From positions 1 through 64,000 of the forward strand of contig NZ_JACHJL010000028.1 of the NCBI RefSeq assembly GCF_014203645.1: DNA of 64,000 bases, written 5' to 3'. Shown here in pieces: positions 43,608 through 51,624 of this stretch. A program made the position numbers and the translations under genes. The DNA comes from Streptomyces zagrosensis. GTDB lineage: Bacteria > Actinomycetota > Actinomycetes > Streptomycetales > Streptomycetaceae. Each line of letters begins with the position of its first letter. Positions within the stretch are counted from its first letter, which is position 1. Below the pieces are notes generated by a model. That model did not search any database. It was not told the origin of the DNA and worked only from the letters and a program-made list of their open reading frames with translations.

Positions 43608-44081
43608 TCACCCGAACTGGCCGGGCTGGTAGTCGCCCGCGGGCCGCTGGGTGACGACGTTTAGGCGGTTGATGGCGTTGATGATGGCGATGAGCGACAA
43701 CAGGGCGGCGAGCTGGTCCTCGTCGTAGTGCTTGGCCGCGGTCGCCCAGACCTCGTCGGGCACGCCGCCGGCCGCGTCGGCGATGCGGGTGGCCTGCTCC
43801 GCCAGCTCCAGGGCTGCGCGCTCGGCGTCGGTGAAGACCGTCGCCTCCCGCCAGACGGCGACCAGGTTGACGCGCTGCGGGGTCTCCCCCGCGTGCACGG
43901 CCTCCTTGGTGTGCATGTCCACGCAGAATCCGCAGCCATTGATTTGGCTGACGCGCAGCAGTACCAGTTCTCGTGTCGAGGGCGGCAGCGTTGAGTCCGC
44001 GACCGCCTTGCCCGCCATGACGATGTGCTTGAGAGATTTGGCCGACACTGGGTTGGCGAAGATGTCGAGACGGATTTCCAC
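43608..44081 (-). CDS. Carboxymuconolactone decarboxylase/AhpD-family protein
   Basis: A 157-aa protein from GTG 44081 with AGGAGG 8 nt upstream. The AhpD core is clear: LPPSTRELVLLRVSQINGCGFCVDMHTKEAVHAGETPQRV, with the CxxC redox pair (CGFC) and the His four residues on, then WREATVFTDAERAALELAEQAT. Such proteins reduce peroxides or act as peroxidase partners. It is divergent from an ECF41-type sigma factor; this pairing is the known ECF41 association, which makes it the likely sigma target. Confidence 0.9.
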   Translation of the reverse strand: MEIRLDIFANPVSAKSLKHIVMAGKAVADSTLPPSTRELVLLRVSQINGCGFCVDMHTKEAVHAGETPQRVNLVAVWREATVFTDAERAALELAEQATRIADAAGGVPDEVWATAAKHYDEDQLAALLSLIAIINAINRLNVVTQRPAGDYQPGQFG

Positions 44082-44156
44082 AGTGATGTCCTCCTGTTGG
44101 GCCGTTAGCGGGGACCGTGTTCGTCGTCCCAGCAGTACGACGAGACAGGCCCGCTG

Positions 44157-44185
44157 AATGTGAGGCGACGCGCCCACCTCACATT
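44157..44185. promoter_or_regulatory. Inverted repeat between the AhpD-like and ECF41 genes
   Basis: Arms aatgtgagg (44157-44165) and cctcacatt (44177-44185), perfect, 11-nt spacer. It sits in the divergent promoter region, 76 nt from one start and 61 nt from the other. A probable binding site for an unidentified regulator. Confidence 0.6.
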
Positions 44186-44245
44186 TCGGCGGGCTGCCCC
44201 GTCGAAGTGGTGACGGCAGACGCAGTCAAAGGGAGCGGCGACACC

Positions 44246-45199
44246 GTGGAGAACCAGTTCGAACCAGCAGACGGCTCGCTCGATCCGAGCCTGAGCGCGA
44301 TCATGAGCGAGCGGCGTCAGTTGATCAATCTCGCGTACCGGCTCCTCGGCTCCCTGGCTGACGCCGAGGACGTCGTACAGGAGACGTACACCCGCTGGTA
44401 CGCCATGTCGCCGCAGCAGCAAAAGGCCATCGAGGCTCCGGGCGGCTGGCTGACGAAGGTCGCGAGCCGCATCTGTCTCGATCAGCTCGGCTCAGCACGG
44501 GCCCGGCGCGAGCGCTATGTGGGCGAATGGATTCCGGAGCCGCTGCCCGACTCCGTGGACTGGACCGGCGGACGGCCAGGTGGCAGGACGGGCGACCCAG
44601 CCGACCACGTCACTCTCGACGAGTCGATCACCATGGCCTTCCTCATCGTGCTCGAATCGATGACCCCGGCCGAACGGGTCGCATTTGTCCTTCATGACGT
44701 TTTTCGTTACTCGTTCGCCGAAGTGGCCGACATCGTCGGCCGTACGCCGGCGGCCTGCCGCCAGTTGGCCTCCTCGGCCCGTCGTCGTCTCCGCGCCTCG
44801 CACACTCCTGCGACGGCGACTGCGACTGCGACCGCGACCGCCCAACACGCCGGTGTCATCGGGGAGTTCAAGCAGGCATGGGCCGCCAAAGACATTGACG
44901 CCCTCGTCAGCCTTCTCGACCCCGGCGTCACCGCGATCGGCGATGGAGGTGGCCTCGTCAGCGCCGCGCTCCGCCCGATCGAAGGCAGCGAGCACGTCGC
45001 GCGCTACCTCGTCGATCTCGCCGGCGAGGTACCCAACCTGGCGATGTTGGAGCGTACGGTCAACGGCCAGCCCGGCCTGGTGCTTCAGATGGACGATGTC
45101 GCCGTGGCGGTGATGTCGTTCGGCGTCAGCAACGACCGGATCACCCACATCTGGGGAGTACGGAACCCTGAGAAGCTACGGCTATGGACGACGGGCTGA
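44246..45199 (+). CDS. ECF41-type RNA polymerase sigma factor with SnoaL-like C-terminal domain
   Basis: About 317 aa from GTG 44246 (AAGGGAG upstream). Sigma region 2 is LINLAYRLLGSLADAEDVVQETYTRWY and region 4 is LIVLESMTPAERVAFVLHDVFRYSFAEVADIVGRTPAACRQLASSARRRL. After an Ala/Thr run comes a 110-residue NTF2/SnoaL-like domain (GEFKQAWAAKDIDALVSLLDPGVTAIGDGGG through NPEKLRLW), the built-in regulator of ECF41 factors, which lack a separate anti-sigma factor. The neighbouring carboxymuconolactone decarboxylase is the classic partner. Confidence 0.9.
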   Translation: MENQFEPADGSLDPSLSAIMSERRQLINLAYRLLGSLADAEDVVQETYTRWYAMSPQQQKAIEAPGGWLTKVASRICLDQLGSARARRERYVGEWIPEPLPDSVDWTGGRPGGRTGDPADHVTLDESITMAFLIVLESMTPAERVAFVLHDVFRYSFAEVADIVGRTPAACRQLASSARRRLRASHTPATATATATATAQHAGVIGEFKQAWAAKDIDALVSLLDPGVTAIGDGGGLVSAALRPIEGSEHVARYLVDLAGEVPNLAMLERTVNGQPGLVLQMDDVAVAVMSFGVSNDRITHIWGVRNPEKLRLWTTG

Positions 45200-45330
45200 C
45201 GTGAACTGACCGACAACGGGCGTGTGCGAGGGCGCCGACGCCGGGAACGGAGTTCGACTCGGTGTTCGCGGCGGCGGCCCGGGCGTTTCGCGAACATCCC
45301 GGTCATGCCCTCGTACGACGTCGGCCCTCG

Positions 45331-46725
45331 CTACGGCGTCGCTGACGCCCCGTTCGTGAACGTCTTGCTCCGCATGAGGAACTCGCCGAGGTAGCCGTCG
45401 TGCGGCAGGCCGGGTACCAATACATGGGTCGGGTGGTCGCCGACGTGGAGGTTGCGGATGGTCGGTTCGTCGAGTAGGTGCCCAACCAGGTCGTGATCGG
45501 ACGTGAGAGCGGTGAGCACCATCGTGTTGCGCAGCGGGGCGACGCCATCGGTCCGACTCCATGGTGCGATCCACACACAGGGGAACGGCAGCTCCAGGCG
45601 TGCCTGCGGGGCGTCGGCGCGGTCCAGTTGGAATACCGCCGGACGCAGCACCGCGGCTCCGCGGTCGGGTTCGTCGAGTTCGGCGACGATGGTTTCACCG
45701 CCGAGCCACGCCGTGACGCCAGCGGCCTGCGAGTGCACGAACTTCTCCAGGTTCCGTGCGGCGTCCAGTTGCCAGACCGGCAGTACGGCCCGGCTGCTTT
45801 GCGGTGGCAGTGAGGGCAGGCCGGCCAGCCGTTCGGCGACGGCCGCGGCCACCGGCCCCGGGTCCCCCTCGACGAAGACGGCTGTGGTGTTCACACATCC
45901 GGCGCCGGCCTGCTGGCTGATCGAGTCCACGATCGTGTCGAGGTGCCGCGTGAAGTCGGTGTCTGCGGTGATCAGGATCTTGGCCCGACCGGGGCCGTGG
46001 GGCAACACGGTGTTGCTGGCCCGGTACTTGTTCAGCACGGCGTCGCCGCCGTAGACCATGGCCAGGTCGGCGCCGGCGACCAGTTCGTCGGCGACGCTGT
46101 GGTCGGTGGGCAGCAGGATAACGCGATCCGTGCCGAACCCAGCCTCATGCAGGGCGGTGACCAGCCGGTGTGCGCTCAGTGGTTCGCGTCGCGAGGGCCG
46201 TACCGCGACGCGGTAGCCGAGTGCGAGCGCCTCCGCCCACTGCACGTGTATCCCGGGGTGGTTGCCGGCGGTGAGCACGGCGAATACATCGCCGCGCCGC
46301 ATCCACCGCGCGGCGCTGGCACCGTGTGCCGCGTCCCTGCTGCCACGCGGTCGGGCCTGGCCGGCCGAACCGTACGCACCGGCCAGGCCCGTCGCGGTGG
46401 TGCTGGTGACCTCCCGCACGACGGAGATCGGCAGACCGCTCACCCGGGCAACAGCGTGCTCGTACTGTTCGACGGACAACCCGTTGAGGGTGGCGGTGGC
46501 GAATAACCGGCCCGCCTCGGCCAGTGCCGGTATCCGTTCGTCCAGCGGTTGCGTCTGCGCCCGCCGCAACGCCGCCAGGCTGCGCCGCACGTACAACCGC
46601 GGCACCATGCTCAGCTCGGCGACTGGCCGACCGGTGACGTCGGTGATGACTTCCTTCGCCTGCGCCCGATAGGGCCCGTTGGGGCCAAGGGCGTCGAGGT
46701 GGACCAGTGCGGAAGAGTCGGTCAC
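45331..46725 (-). CDS. LuxC-like acyl reductase (aldehyde dehydrogenase superfamily)
   Basis: A 464-aa NAD(P)-dependent acyl reductase. The nucleotide fold is in DVFAVLTAGNHPGIHVQWAEALALGYRVAVRPSRREPLSAHRL, and the catalytic Cys is Cys277 in SQQAGAGCVNTTAVFV. The layout resembles LuxC and other acyl-CoA or acyl-enzyme reductases more than ordinary aldehyde dehydrogenases. The GTG start (46725) comes 2 nt after the stop of the fused aminotransferase/adenylating gene, so the two are translationally coupled. Proposed role: reduce the acyl group activated by the partner to an aldehyde. The substrate is unknown. Confidence 0.8.
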   Translation of the reverse strand: MTDSSALVHLDALGPNGPYRAQAKEVITDVTGRPVAELSMVPRLYVRRSLAALRRAQTQPLDERIPALAEAGRLFATATLNGLSVEQYEHAVARVSGLPISVVREVTSTTATGLAGAYGSAGQARPRGSRDAAHGASAARWMRRGDVFAVLTAGNHPGIHVQWAEALALGYRVAVRPSRREPLSAHRLVTALHEAGFGTDRVILLPTDHSVADELVAGADLAMVYGGDAVLNKYRASNTVLPHGPGRAKILITADTDFTRHLDTIVDSISQQAGAGCVNTTAVFVEGDPGPVAAAVAERLAGLPSLPPQSSRAVLPVWQLDAARNLEKFVHSQAAGVTAWLGGETIVAELDEPDRGAAVLRPAVFQLDRADAPQARLELPFPCVWIAPWSRTDGVAPLRNTMVLTALTSDHDLVGHLLDEPTIRNLHVGDHPTHVLVPGLPHDGYLGEFLMRSKTFTNGASATP

Positions 46726-46727
46726 CG

Positions 46728-49175
46728 TTAATACACCCCCTCGACGATGGTGGTGCCGCCGAATGTCGGGACCGGCTTGATGTCGGCGACCGCGTCACCG
46801 CCGAAGCCCTTGGCGGGGGGAACGCGGATCGCGGTGTCCCGTTCGAGGTTGTTGGGGATCAACATGCTGCGGCTGATGTGACTCATGACCACCTGACCGC
46901 GTTCGCCGTAGGGCACCAGCCGCCCGGTGTCCGGGGCGATGACCCGCATGCTGATGAACGGATGCGGCGGGTCGAAGGTGGACGGCTCGTCCGCGGCGAG
47001 TCCCGCTCGCTCGTACATGCCACCACCGACCATGGTGCTGCCGTAGAAGCCGAGCAGCTGCCTCTGGGGGAACACCTCGTCGCGAAGGAGGCTGCGGGTG
47101 TCGAGGTTCATCGAGGCACCGCCCCAGACGATGGTACGAACCTTGCGATTGATGAGCTCGGCCAACTCCTCGTGACCGGCCAGCGCCTCCAGCAACGGGG
47201 GCGTGGTGAAGATGACGCCGATGTCCTGGCTGCGCAAAATCCACTCGACCTGGTCAAGGATGTGTTCGAGGTACCTCTTCGTTTCCTCGAATCTTCCCTC
47301 AGCAGCGCACCTCTTGGCCCACCGAGGATCGAGGTCCACGGTGAACGGAACGCCGCCCCGACGATGCGCCAGCGTCCGGCTGATGGGACCGAATATGTGC
47401 GGCCCGCTCGGGCCGATCGTCAGCCAGTTCACCCCGCGGGGAACGCCACGATCGTCCAAAACTCCGGAGTGCCATGTGCACAGTTTCTCGTGGAGGTCGG
47501 GAAGCCAGACGACGCGCTTTGGCGAACCGGTCGTACCGCCGCTCTCGTAAACGTCCAACGGAATCTGTTCGTCCTCATATCCCCGCGGTACGAGGTCTTC
47601 TACGCGGACGTCGCGCAACTCATCGACGATGTTCGGGAACTTCGTCAGGTCGGCCTCGGTACGGATATCCTTTCGCGGATCAAAGTCCAGGCTTTTGGCC
47701 CGCTCAAGCCAGAATCGAGAACCGGTTTTGGGATGGAAGTGCCATTCCATGGCGGCGGCGAGCAGGTCCGGCATCGAGGGCGGTTGTTCCCATGCGGTGT
47801 CGAGTACCGACAAGTCCCGTGTCGGCGCCGACACCCGCCTCTTCGCCGTAGTGGCGTACTCGGTGAGCACGTCGGTCACCGCCGCCGCCACCTGGTCCGC
47901 CTCACTACGGCTCAACACCAACGGCGGGCTCAGCAAGATGGTGTTCGGGTTGTTACGGATGATGATCCCGTGGCGCTCCCTGACCAGTGGCGCGACCCAA
48001 CCGGCCGACAGCGGCTCTCCGGTGGCCGGGTCCTGGGCCAGTTCGATGCCGATCATGAGGCCGATCTGGCGTACCTGGCCGACGATGGGCAACTCCTCCA
48101 ACCGGCGTAGCTGGTCGCCGAGGTGGTCGCCGATCTCGACGGCTGCCGCGAGCAGGTTCTCGCGCTCGATGATGTCGAGGTTTTCCAGTGCCACCGCACA
48201 GCCGGTCGCGTGACCGCTGTAGGTGTACCCCCCGATGAACCCCTCGTCACGAGTGACGACATCCGCCACATGGCCGGCCACCAGCAGTGCGCCCATCGGG
48301 AAGTAGCCCGAGGTCAAGCCCTTGGCGGTGACGATGAAGTCGGGCGTGATGCCCATCGGCTCCGCGGCGAACCAGTGCCCGATCCGGCCGAGCCCGGTGA
48401 TGACCTCGTCAAGAATGAGGAGAATGCCATGGGCCGCCAGTAGTTCGCGCACCCGCGGCCAGTAGTCGTGCGGCGGTATGACCACGCCGCCCGCGCCGAG
48501 GATCGGCTCGCCGATCATGACCGCGATCTGGTCCGCACCGATTTCCTCGATCGTCTGCCGCAGCTCGCGCAGGCAGAACTCGGTGGGGTCCTCACCGCCG
48601 TACAGCTCCGGATGGAAGGGCATCGGCGGCGTCAGGTGCCGGACGTGGGGCAGCATGGGCCCGAAGCCGTTGTGGAACATGGGCATACCGGTCGCCGCGC
48701 CGCCACCGTACGTGACCCCGTGGTAGCCGAAGTTGCGGGCAAGGACCCAGGTCCGCTCCGGCTCGCCACGTCGATGGTGGTAGAGCCGGGCCATCCGCAG
48801 CGCGGCATCGACCGCTTCGGCACCGCCGCTCGTGAAGTACACCCGCTCCATCGGAGAAGGCGCGATGTCGATGAGCCGGCTGGCCAGCTTGATCGAGGGT
48901 TCGTTGGTGAACTCGTGGAAGCTGCTGAAGTATTCCAGTTTCGACATCTGCCCGGCCGCGACGTCGACCAACTCGCGCCGCCCATGCCCCACGTGGCCGA
49001 GCATGAGCCCGCCGGTGGCATCCAGGTACTCGCGGCCGTGCGCGTCGCGTAACTGACAGCCAGAGCCTTCCACCATGACGATGCGTTCAGTGTCAGCACC
49101 GGCCAGGTGCGGGTGGATCAACCGGGATTGGTCACTCTTTACCAGGGCGTCTACATCTACTAGCGGTGCCGTCAT
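46728..49175 (-). CDS. Fusion of class III aminotransferase and adenylate-forming domain
   Basis: An 815-aa two-domain protein from ATG 49175. Residues about 15-445 are a class III, PLP-dependent aminotransferase: YFTSGGAEAVDAALRMARLYH, LILDEVITGLGRIG (Asp256) and the PLP lysine Lys285 in IVTAKGLTSGYFPMGA. Residues about 465-815 are an adenylate-forming domain of LuxE/PaaK/GriC-like size: A-loop ESGGTTGSPKRVV at 544-556, VWGGASMN, FYGSTMVGGGMYE and YGERGQVVMSHI. The small C-terminal lid with its catalytic Lys is missing, as in LuxE-type enzymes. Together with the LuxC-like reductase it could turn a carboxylate into an aldehyde and then an amine. It could also be a standalone aminotransferase whose fused domain does something else. 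Confidence 0.82.
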   Translation of the reverse strand: MTAPLVDVDALVKSDQSRLIHPHLAGADTERIVMVEGSGCQLRDAHGREYLDATGGLMLGHVGHGRRELVDVAAGQMSKLEYFSSFHEFTNEPSIKLASRLIDIAPSPMERVYFTSGGAEAVDAALRMARLYHHRRGEPERTWVLARNFGYHGVTYGGGAATGMPMFHNGFGPMLPHVRHLTPPMPFHPELYGGEDPTEFCLRELRQTIEEIGADQIAVMIGEPILGAGGVVIPPHDYWPRVRELLAAHGILLILDEVITGLGRIGHWFAAEPMGITPDFIVTAKGLTSGYFPMGALLVAGHVADVVTRDEGFIGGYTYSGHATGCAVALENLDIIERENLLAAAVEIGDHLGDQLRRLEELPIVGQVRQIGLMIGIELAQDPATGEPLSAGWVAPLVRERHGIIIRNNPNTILLSPPLVLSRSEADQVAAAVTDVLTEYATTAKRRVSAPTRDLSVLDTAWEQPPSMPDLLAAAMEWHFHPKTGSRFWLERAKSLDFDPRKDIRTEADLTKFPNIVDELRDVRVEDLVPRGYEDEQIPLDVYESGGTTGSPKRVVWLPDLHEKLCTWHSGVLDDRGVPRGVNWLTIGPSGPHIFGPISRTLAHRRGGVPFTVDLDPRWAKRCAAEGRFEETKRYLEHILDQVEWILRSQDIGVIFTTPPLLEALAGHEELAELINRKVRTIVWGGASMNLDTRSLLRDEVFPQRQLLGFYGSTMVGGGMYERAGLAADEPSTFDPPHPFISMRVIAPDTGRLVPYGERGQVVMSHISRSMLIPNNLERDTAIRVPPAKGFGGDAVADIKPVPTFGGTTIVEGVY

Positions 49176-49742
49176 TGCGTCCTCACATCGACAATATGCG
49201 GAAAGTTTCATTCCTAATGTCCTTTGGGGGGACGACTAGTGTGCAGCAAAGGGAAGGGAAAAGGGATAGGCCCGAGAGAAATAGGTCAGAGTGTGGACAA
49301 GAAGGAACGAAACTAGCCCGCGCGGGCCGTCCTGGATCTTCTCCGTTTCGCTGTTGACCGGTGTCTAATTCAGCGCGACTCGCGCCTTTTCCGGCCGTAA
49401 ACGCGTCGAAGGTAAACACAAACCCAAAGCTTCTTCGCTTTGATCGGCGGTGCATCAACGTTCTGTGGCCACTCCTGCGCCATCCGTGATATCAACCCAC
49501 ACCACTGATCACGGCCACCGCTCGACCAAGGCAGGAGGGAGCCAGCCGGTAGCCGCGAACCGCCCCAAAGCGCCCAGTGAGCATGCCCGCCGGTTCGGTC
49601 TTCATGAACGGCGTGCCGGCGGAGGTCTTTGCGTACAAGACGGCGACCCATGGCGAAGGTGCGCCACCTGGCGAGGCGTGCCGTGGTGCCGCCGCGTGCG
49701 CTGCGAGCGTCGGGGCCGCCGGGCGAGGAGGACAATGGACCC
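49176..49742. other. Promoter spacer of the aminotransferase operon
   Basis: 567 bp without a supported gene. The first 150 nt (to about 49320) is purine-rich on the + strand and lower in GC than the surroundings, a probable promoter region for the leftward fusion gene. Confidence 0.5.
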
Positions 49743-49991
49743 ATGGCCCTACCTAAAACGCACCACTGCTCGGCCTGCTCGGACGACGCCTCGCCCGAGA
49801 CCATCGTCCATGAGGACCTCGTCATCGGAGCACCGCTGTCCATGGACGAGCTCACCGAGGAGCAGCGCCTCAACCGGTTCGCCAGCAAATACGCCCACGA
49901 CGGCTGCCAGGTGAAGGAAGTCCGGCGAGTTCCACACGATAATTTGAGCGGATACGCCTGGTCTGTCCTCTTTGTTCAAAATCCCTCATAA
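49743..49991 (+). CDS. Small Cys/His-containing protein of unknown function
   Basis: An 82-aa protein. The N-terminus HHCSACSDDA has a CxxC with adjacent histidines that could bind a metal, then an acidic helix (MDELTEEQRLNRFASKYAHDG) and a beta-like end (VKEVRRVPHDNLSGYAWSVLFVQ). GAGGAGG lies 12 nt before the ATG. It is divergent from the aminotransferase fusion and followed by a perfect hairpin. No family recognised. Confidence 0.6.
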   Translation: MALPKTHHCSACSDDASPETIVHEDLVIGAPLSMDELTEEQRLNRFASKYAHDGCQVKEVRRVPHDNLSGYAWSVLFVQNPS

Positions 49992-50515
49992 GGGCACCAC
50001 GGGAAGGACACCACAGGGAGAGCTTCGGGAAAGGCCGCCGCTTCCCTGACGCACCGGGACTGGCGCCGCCGAGAAGATCACGGCGCTGAGCGGCCCCCCA
50101 CCGCGGGTGGCGCAGACAGTGACCCCGCCGAAGCCTCGGCGTGTACGCCCCAGACCGATCACGGTCTGGGGCGTTCGGGCACCCTGGCCCGGACGGCCAC
50201 TCCTGCCCCGCGGGGGCCTACGGCGCCGAGCGGCGCGGGGCGCTGGGGCCCCGGAGCGCTGGGGCCTCAGCGGCCCTGGAGCGCTGTAGTCCTGCGGCCC
50301 CCGGAGCCCTCGGAGCCCCCGGAGCCACGCGATCACGCTTCGTCGTTTCCGGGCCAGTTGGGCTCCTTTGGGGCGGTGTCGCCCTGCCCCCTTCCCCTGG
50401 CAGCCCGACCTGGCCTGATGTGATCAGGACGGCGGGTGTGGGCCGCTGCCACGATGAGAGTTCGCCGGATCAAGGTTCGTCGGAGAACTCGGCGAACAAC
50501 GTCGGGAGGGTTTTC
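49992..50515. other. Gene-free spacer before the methyltransferase
   Basis: 524 bp. It contains the terminator at 50145-50174 and a ggcccc/gcgctgggg-rich stretch (50215-50330), with no protein-like frame. Confidence 0.5.
50145..50174 (+). terminator. Perfect hairpin terminator
   Basis: A 13-bp stem acgccccagaccg/cggtctggggcgt with an atca loop, 154 nt after the small Cys/His protein gene. Confidence 0.88.
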
Positions 50516-51358
50516 ATGCAGGTTGGACAGCCCAGCCTTACTGCGCGAGCGGCTGCTGCGCTGCGGGCTGCGCACCAGGAGTTGGATGGCGGGCGGGTCT
50601 TTGCTGACCCGCTGGCGCTGCGGATCTTGGGGCCGTACGCCGATGATCCGCTGTGCGCCATCGCCTTTGAGCCGGAGCGGGAGGCCGTACGAGTCGCGGT
50701 CGCCTCGCGCTCGCGGTACGCCGAGGAGGCGGCGGCCGTCGCGGTCGCCGAGCGGAAGGTGCAGCAGGTCGTCGTGCTGGGGGCTGGGCTCGACACCTTC
50801 GGGTACCGCAATCCGCACGGCGCTGCTGGGGTCCGGGTGTTTGAGGTCGATTACCCGGCCACGCATGACTGGAAGCAGCGGCGGCTTGTGGAGGCCGGCA
50901 TCGCGGTGCCCGACTCGCTGACCTTCGCACCCGTGGACTTCGAGCAGTCCAGTCTGGCCGAGGGGCTTACGGCGGCGGGGTTCGACTCCGAGCGCCCGGG
51001 GTTCTTCATATGCCTCGGTGTCATCCCGTATCTGACGCCCGACGCCATATCCAGCACGCTCGGCTTCGTCGCGTCCCTGCCCGCCGGCTCCGAGATCGTC
51101 TTCGACTACGGCGAGCCGCCCAGCTCTCTCGCGCCCGAGCACCGCGCCGCTCATGAGCAGCGTGCGGAGTGGGCGGCGAAGTACGGCGAGCCCTTCCGCA
51201 GCCTCTTCTCCCCCGGCGAACTCGCCGACTTGCTCCGTGGGTTCGGGTTCTCTTCGCTCGATGATGTGCTGTACAGCGAGTTGGCCTATCGGTACGAGCA
51301 GGACATGGCCGATCAGATCGAGGGTGTGGGGGCCCACGTGGTGCGGGCCGTGGTGTAG
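50516..51358 (+). CDS. Class I SAM-dependent methyltransferase (TIGR00027/LCMT-like)
   Basis: A 280-aa enzyme from ATG 50516, with GGGAGGG 5 nt upstream. The pattern ARAAAALRAAHQELDGGRVFADPLALRILG, RSRYAEEAAAVAVAERKVQQVVVLGAGLDTFGYR (SAM loop) and FEVDYPATHDWKQRRL is that of the leucine-carboxyl-methyltransferase-like family common in actinomycetes, many of which sit in secondary-metabolite clusters. The acceptor is unknown. Its proximity to the aminotransferase cassette is suggestive only. Confidence 0.9.
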   Translation: MQVGQPSLTARAAAALRAAHQELDGGRVFADPLALRILGPYADDPLCAIAFEPEREAVRVAVASRSRYAEEAAAVAVAERKVQQVVVLGAGLDTFGYRNPHGAAGVRVFEVDYPATHDWKQRRLVEAGIAVPDSLTFAPVDFEQSSLAEGLTAAGFDSERPGFFICLGVIPYLTPDAISSTLGFVASLPAGSEIVFDYGEPPSSLAPEHRAAHEQRAEWAAKYGEPFRSLFSPGELADLLRGFGFSSLDDVLYSELAYRYEQDMADQIEGVGAHVVRAVV

Positions 51359-51360
51359 GC

Positions 51361-51430
51361 CTGCTGGGAGGCGCGCGGCCGGCCGGTTGGCTGCTGGGAG
51401 GCGCGCGGCCGGCCGGTTGGCTGCTGGGAG
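51361..51430. repeat. 30-bp direct tandem repeat
   Basis: Two exact copies of a 30-bp unit (ctgctgggaggcgcgcggcc...) and a 10-bp part copy, starting 3 bp after the methyltransferase stop. Each unit contains the palindrome ggccggcc. Confidence 0.95.
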
Positions 51431-51624
51431 GATGGATGGCTGGTGTCCGCTGTCGGAGGCCGGGCCTGCCTGCCTTCGGCCGGCTCTGGGCCGGGCCCGG
51501 CCGGCTGCGTAGGCCGCTGGTCACTGCCGACCGGCCGTGCTGGTCCCCGCGAGTCCCACGAGTCCTTTCTCTCCTTGCGCGAAACGGCCCGTGGCACCCG
51601 CTGCGATCCTCGTAGAATGCCCGA

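Noticed and set aside
49183..49458. 91-aa minus-strand frame upstream of the aminotransferase fusion
   Set aside because: Low-GC promoter-like sequence, no ribosome-binding site, no recognisable motif.
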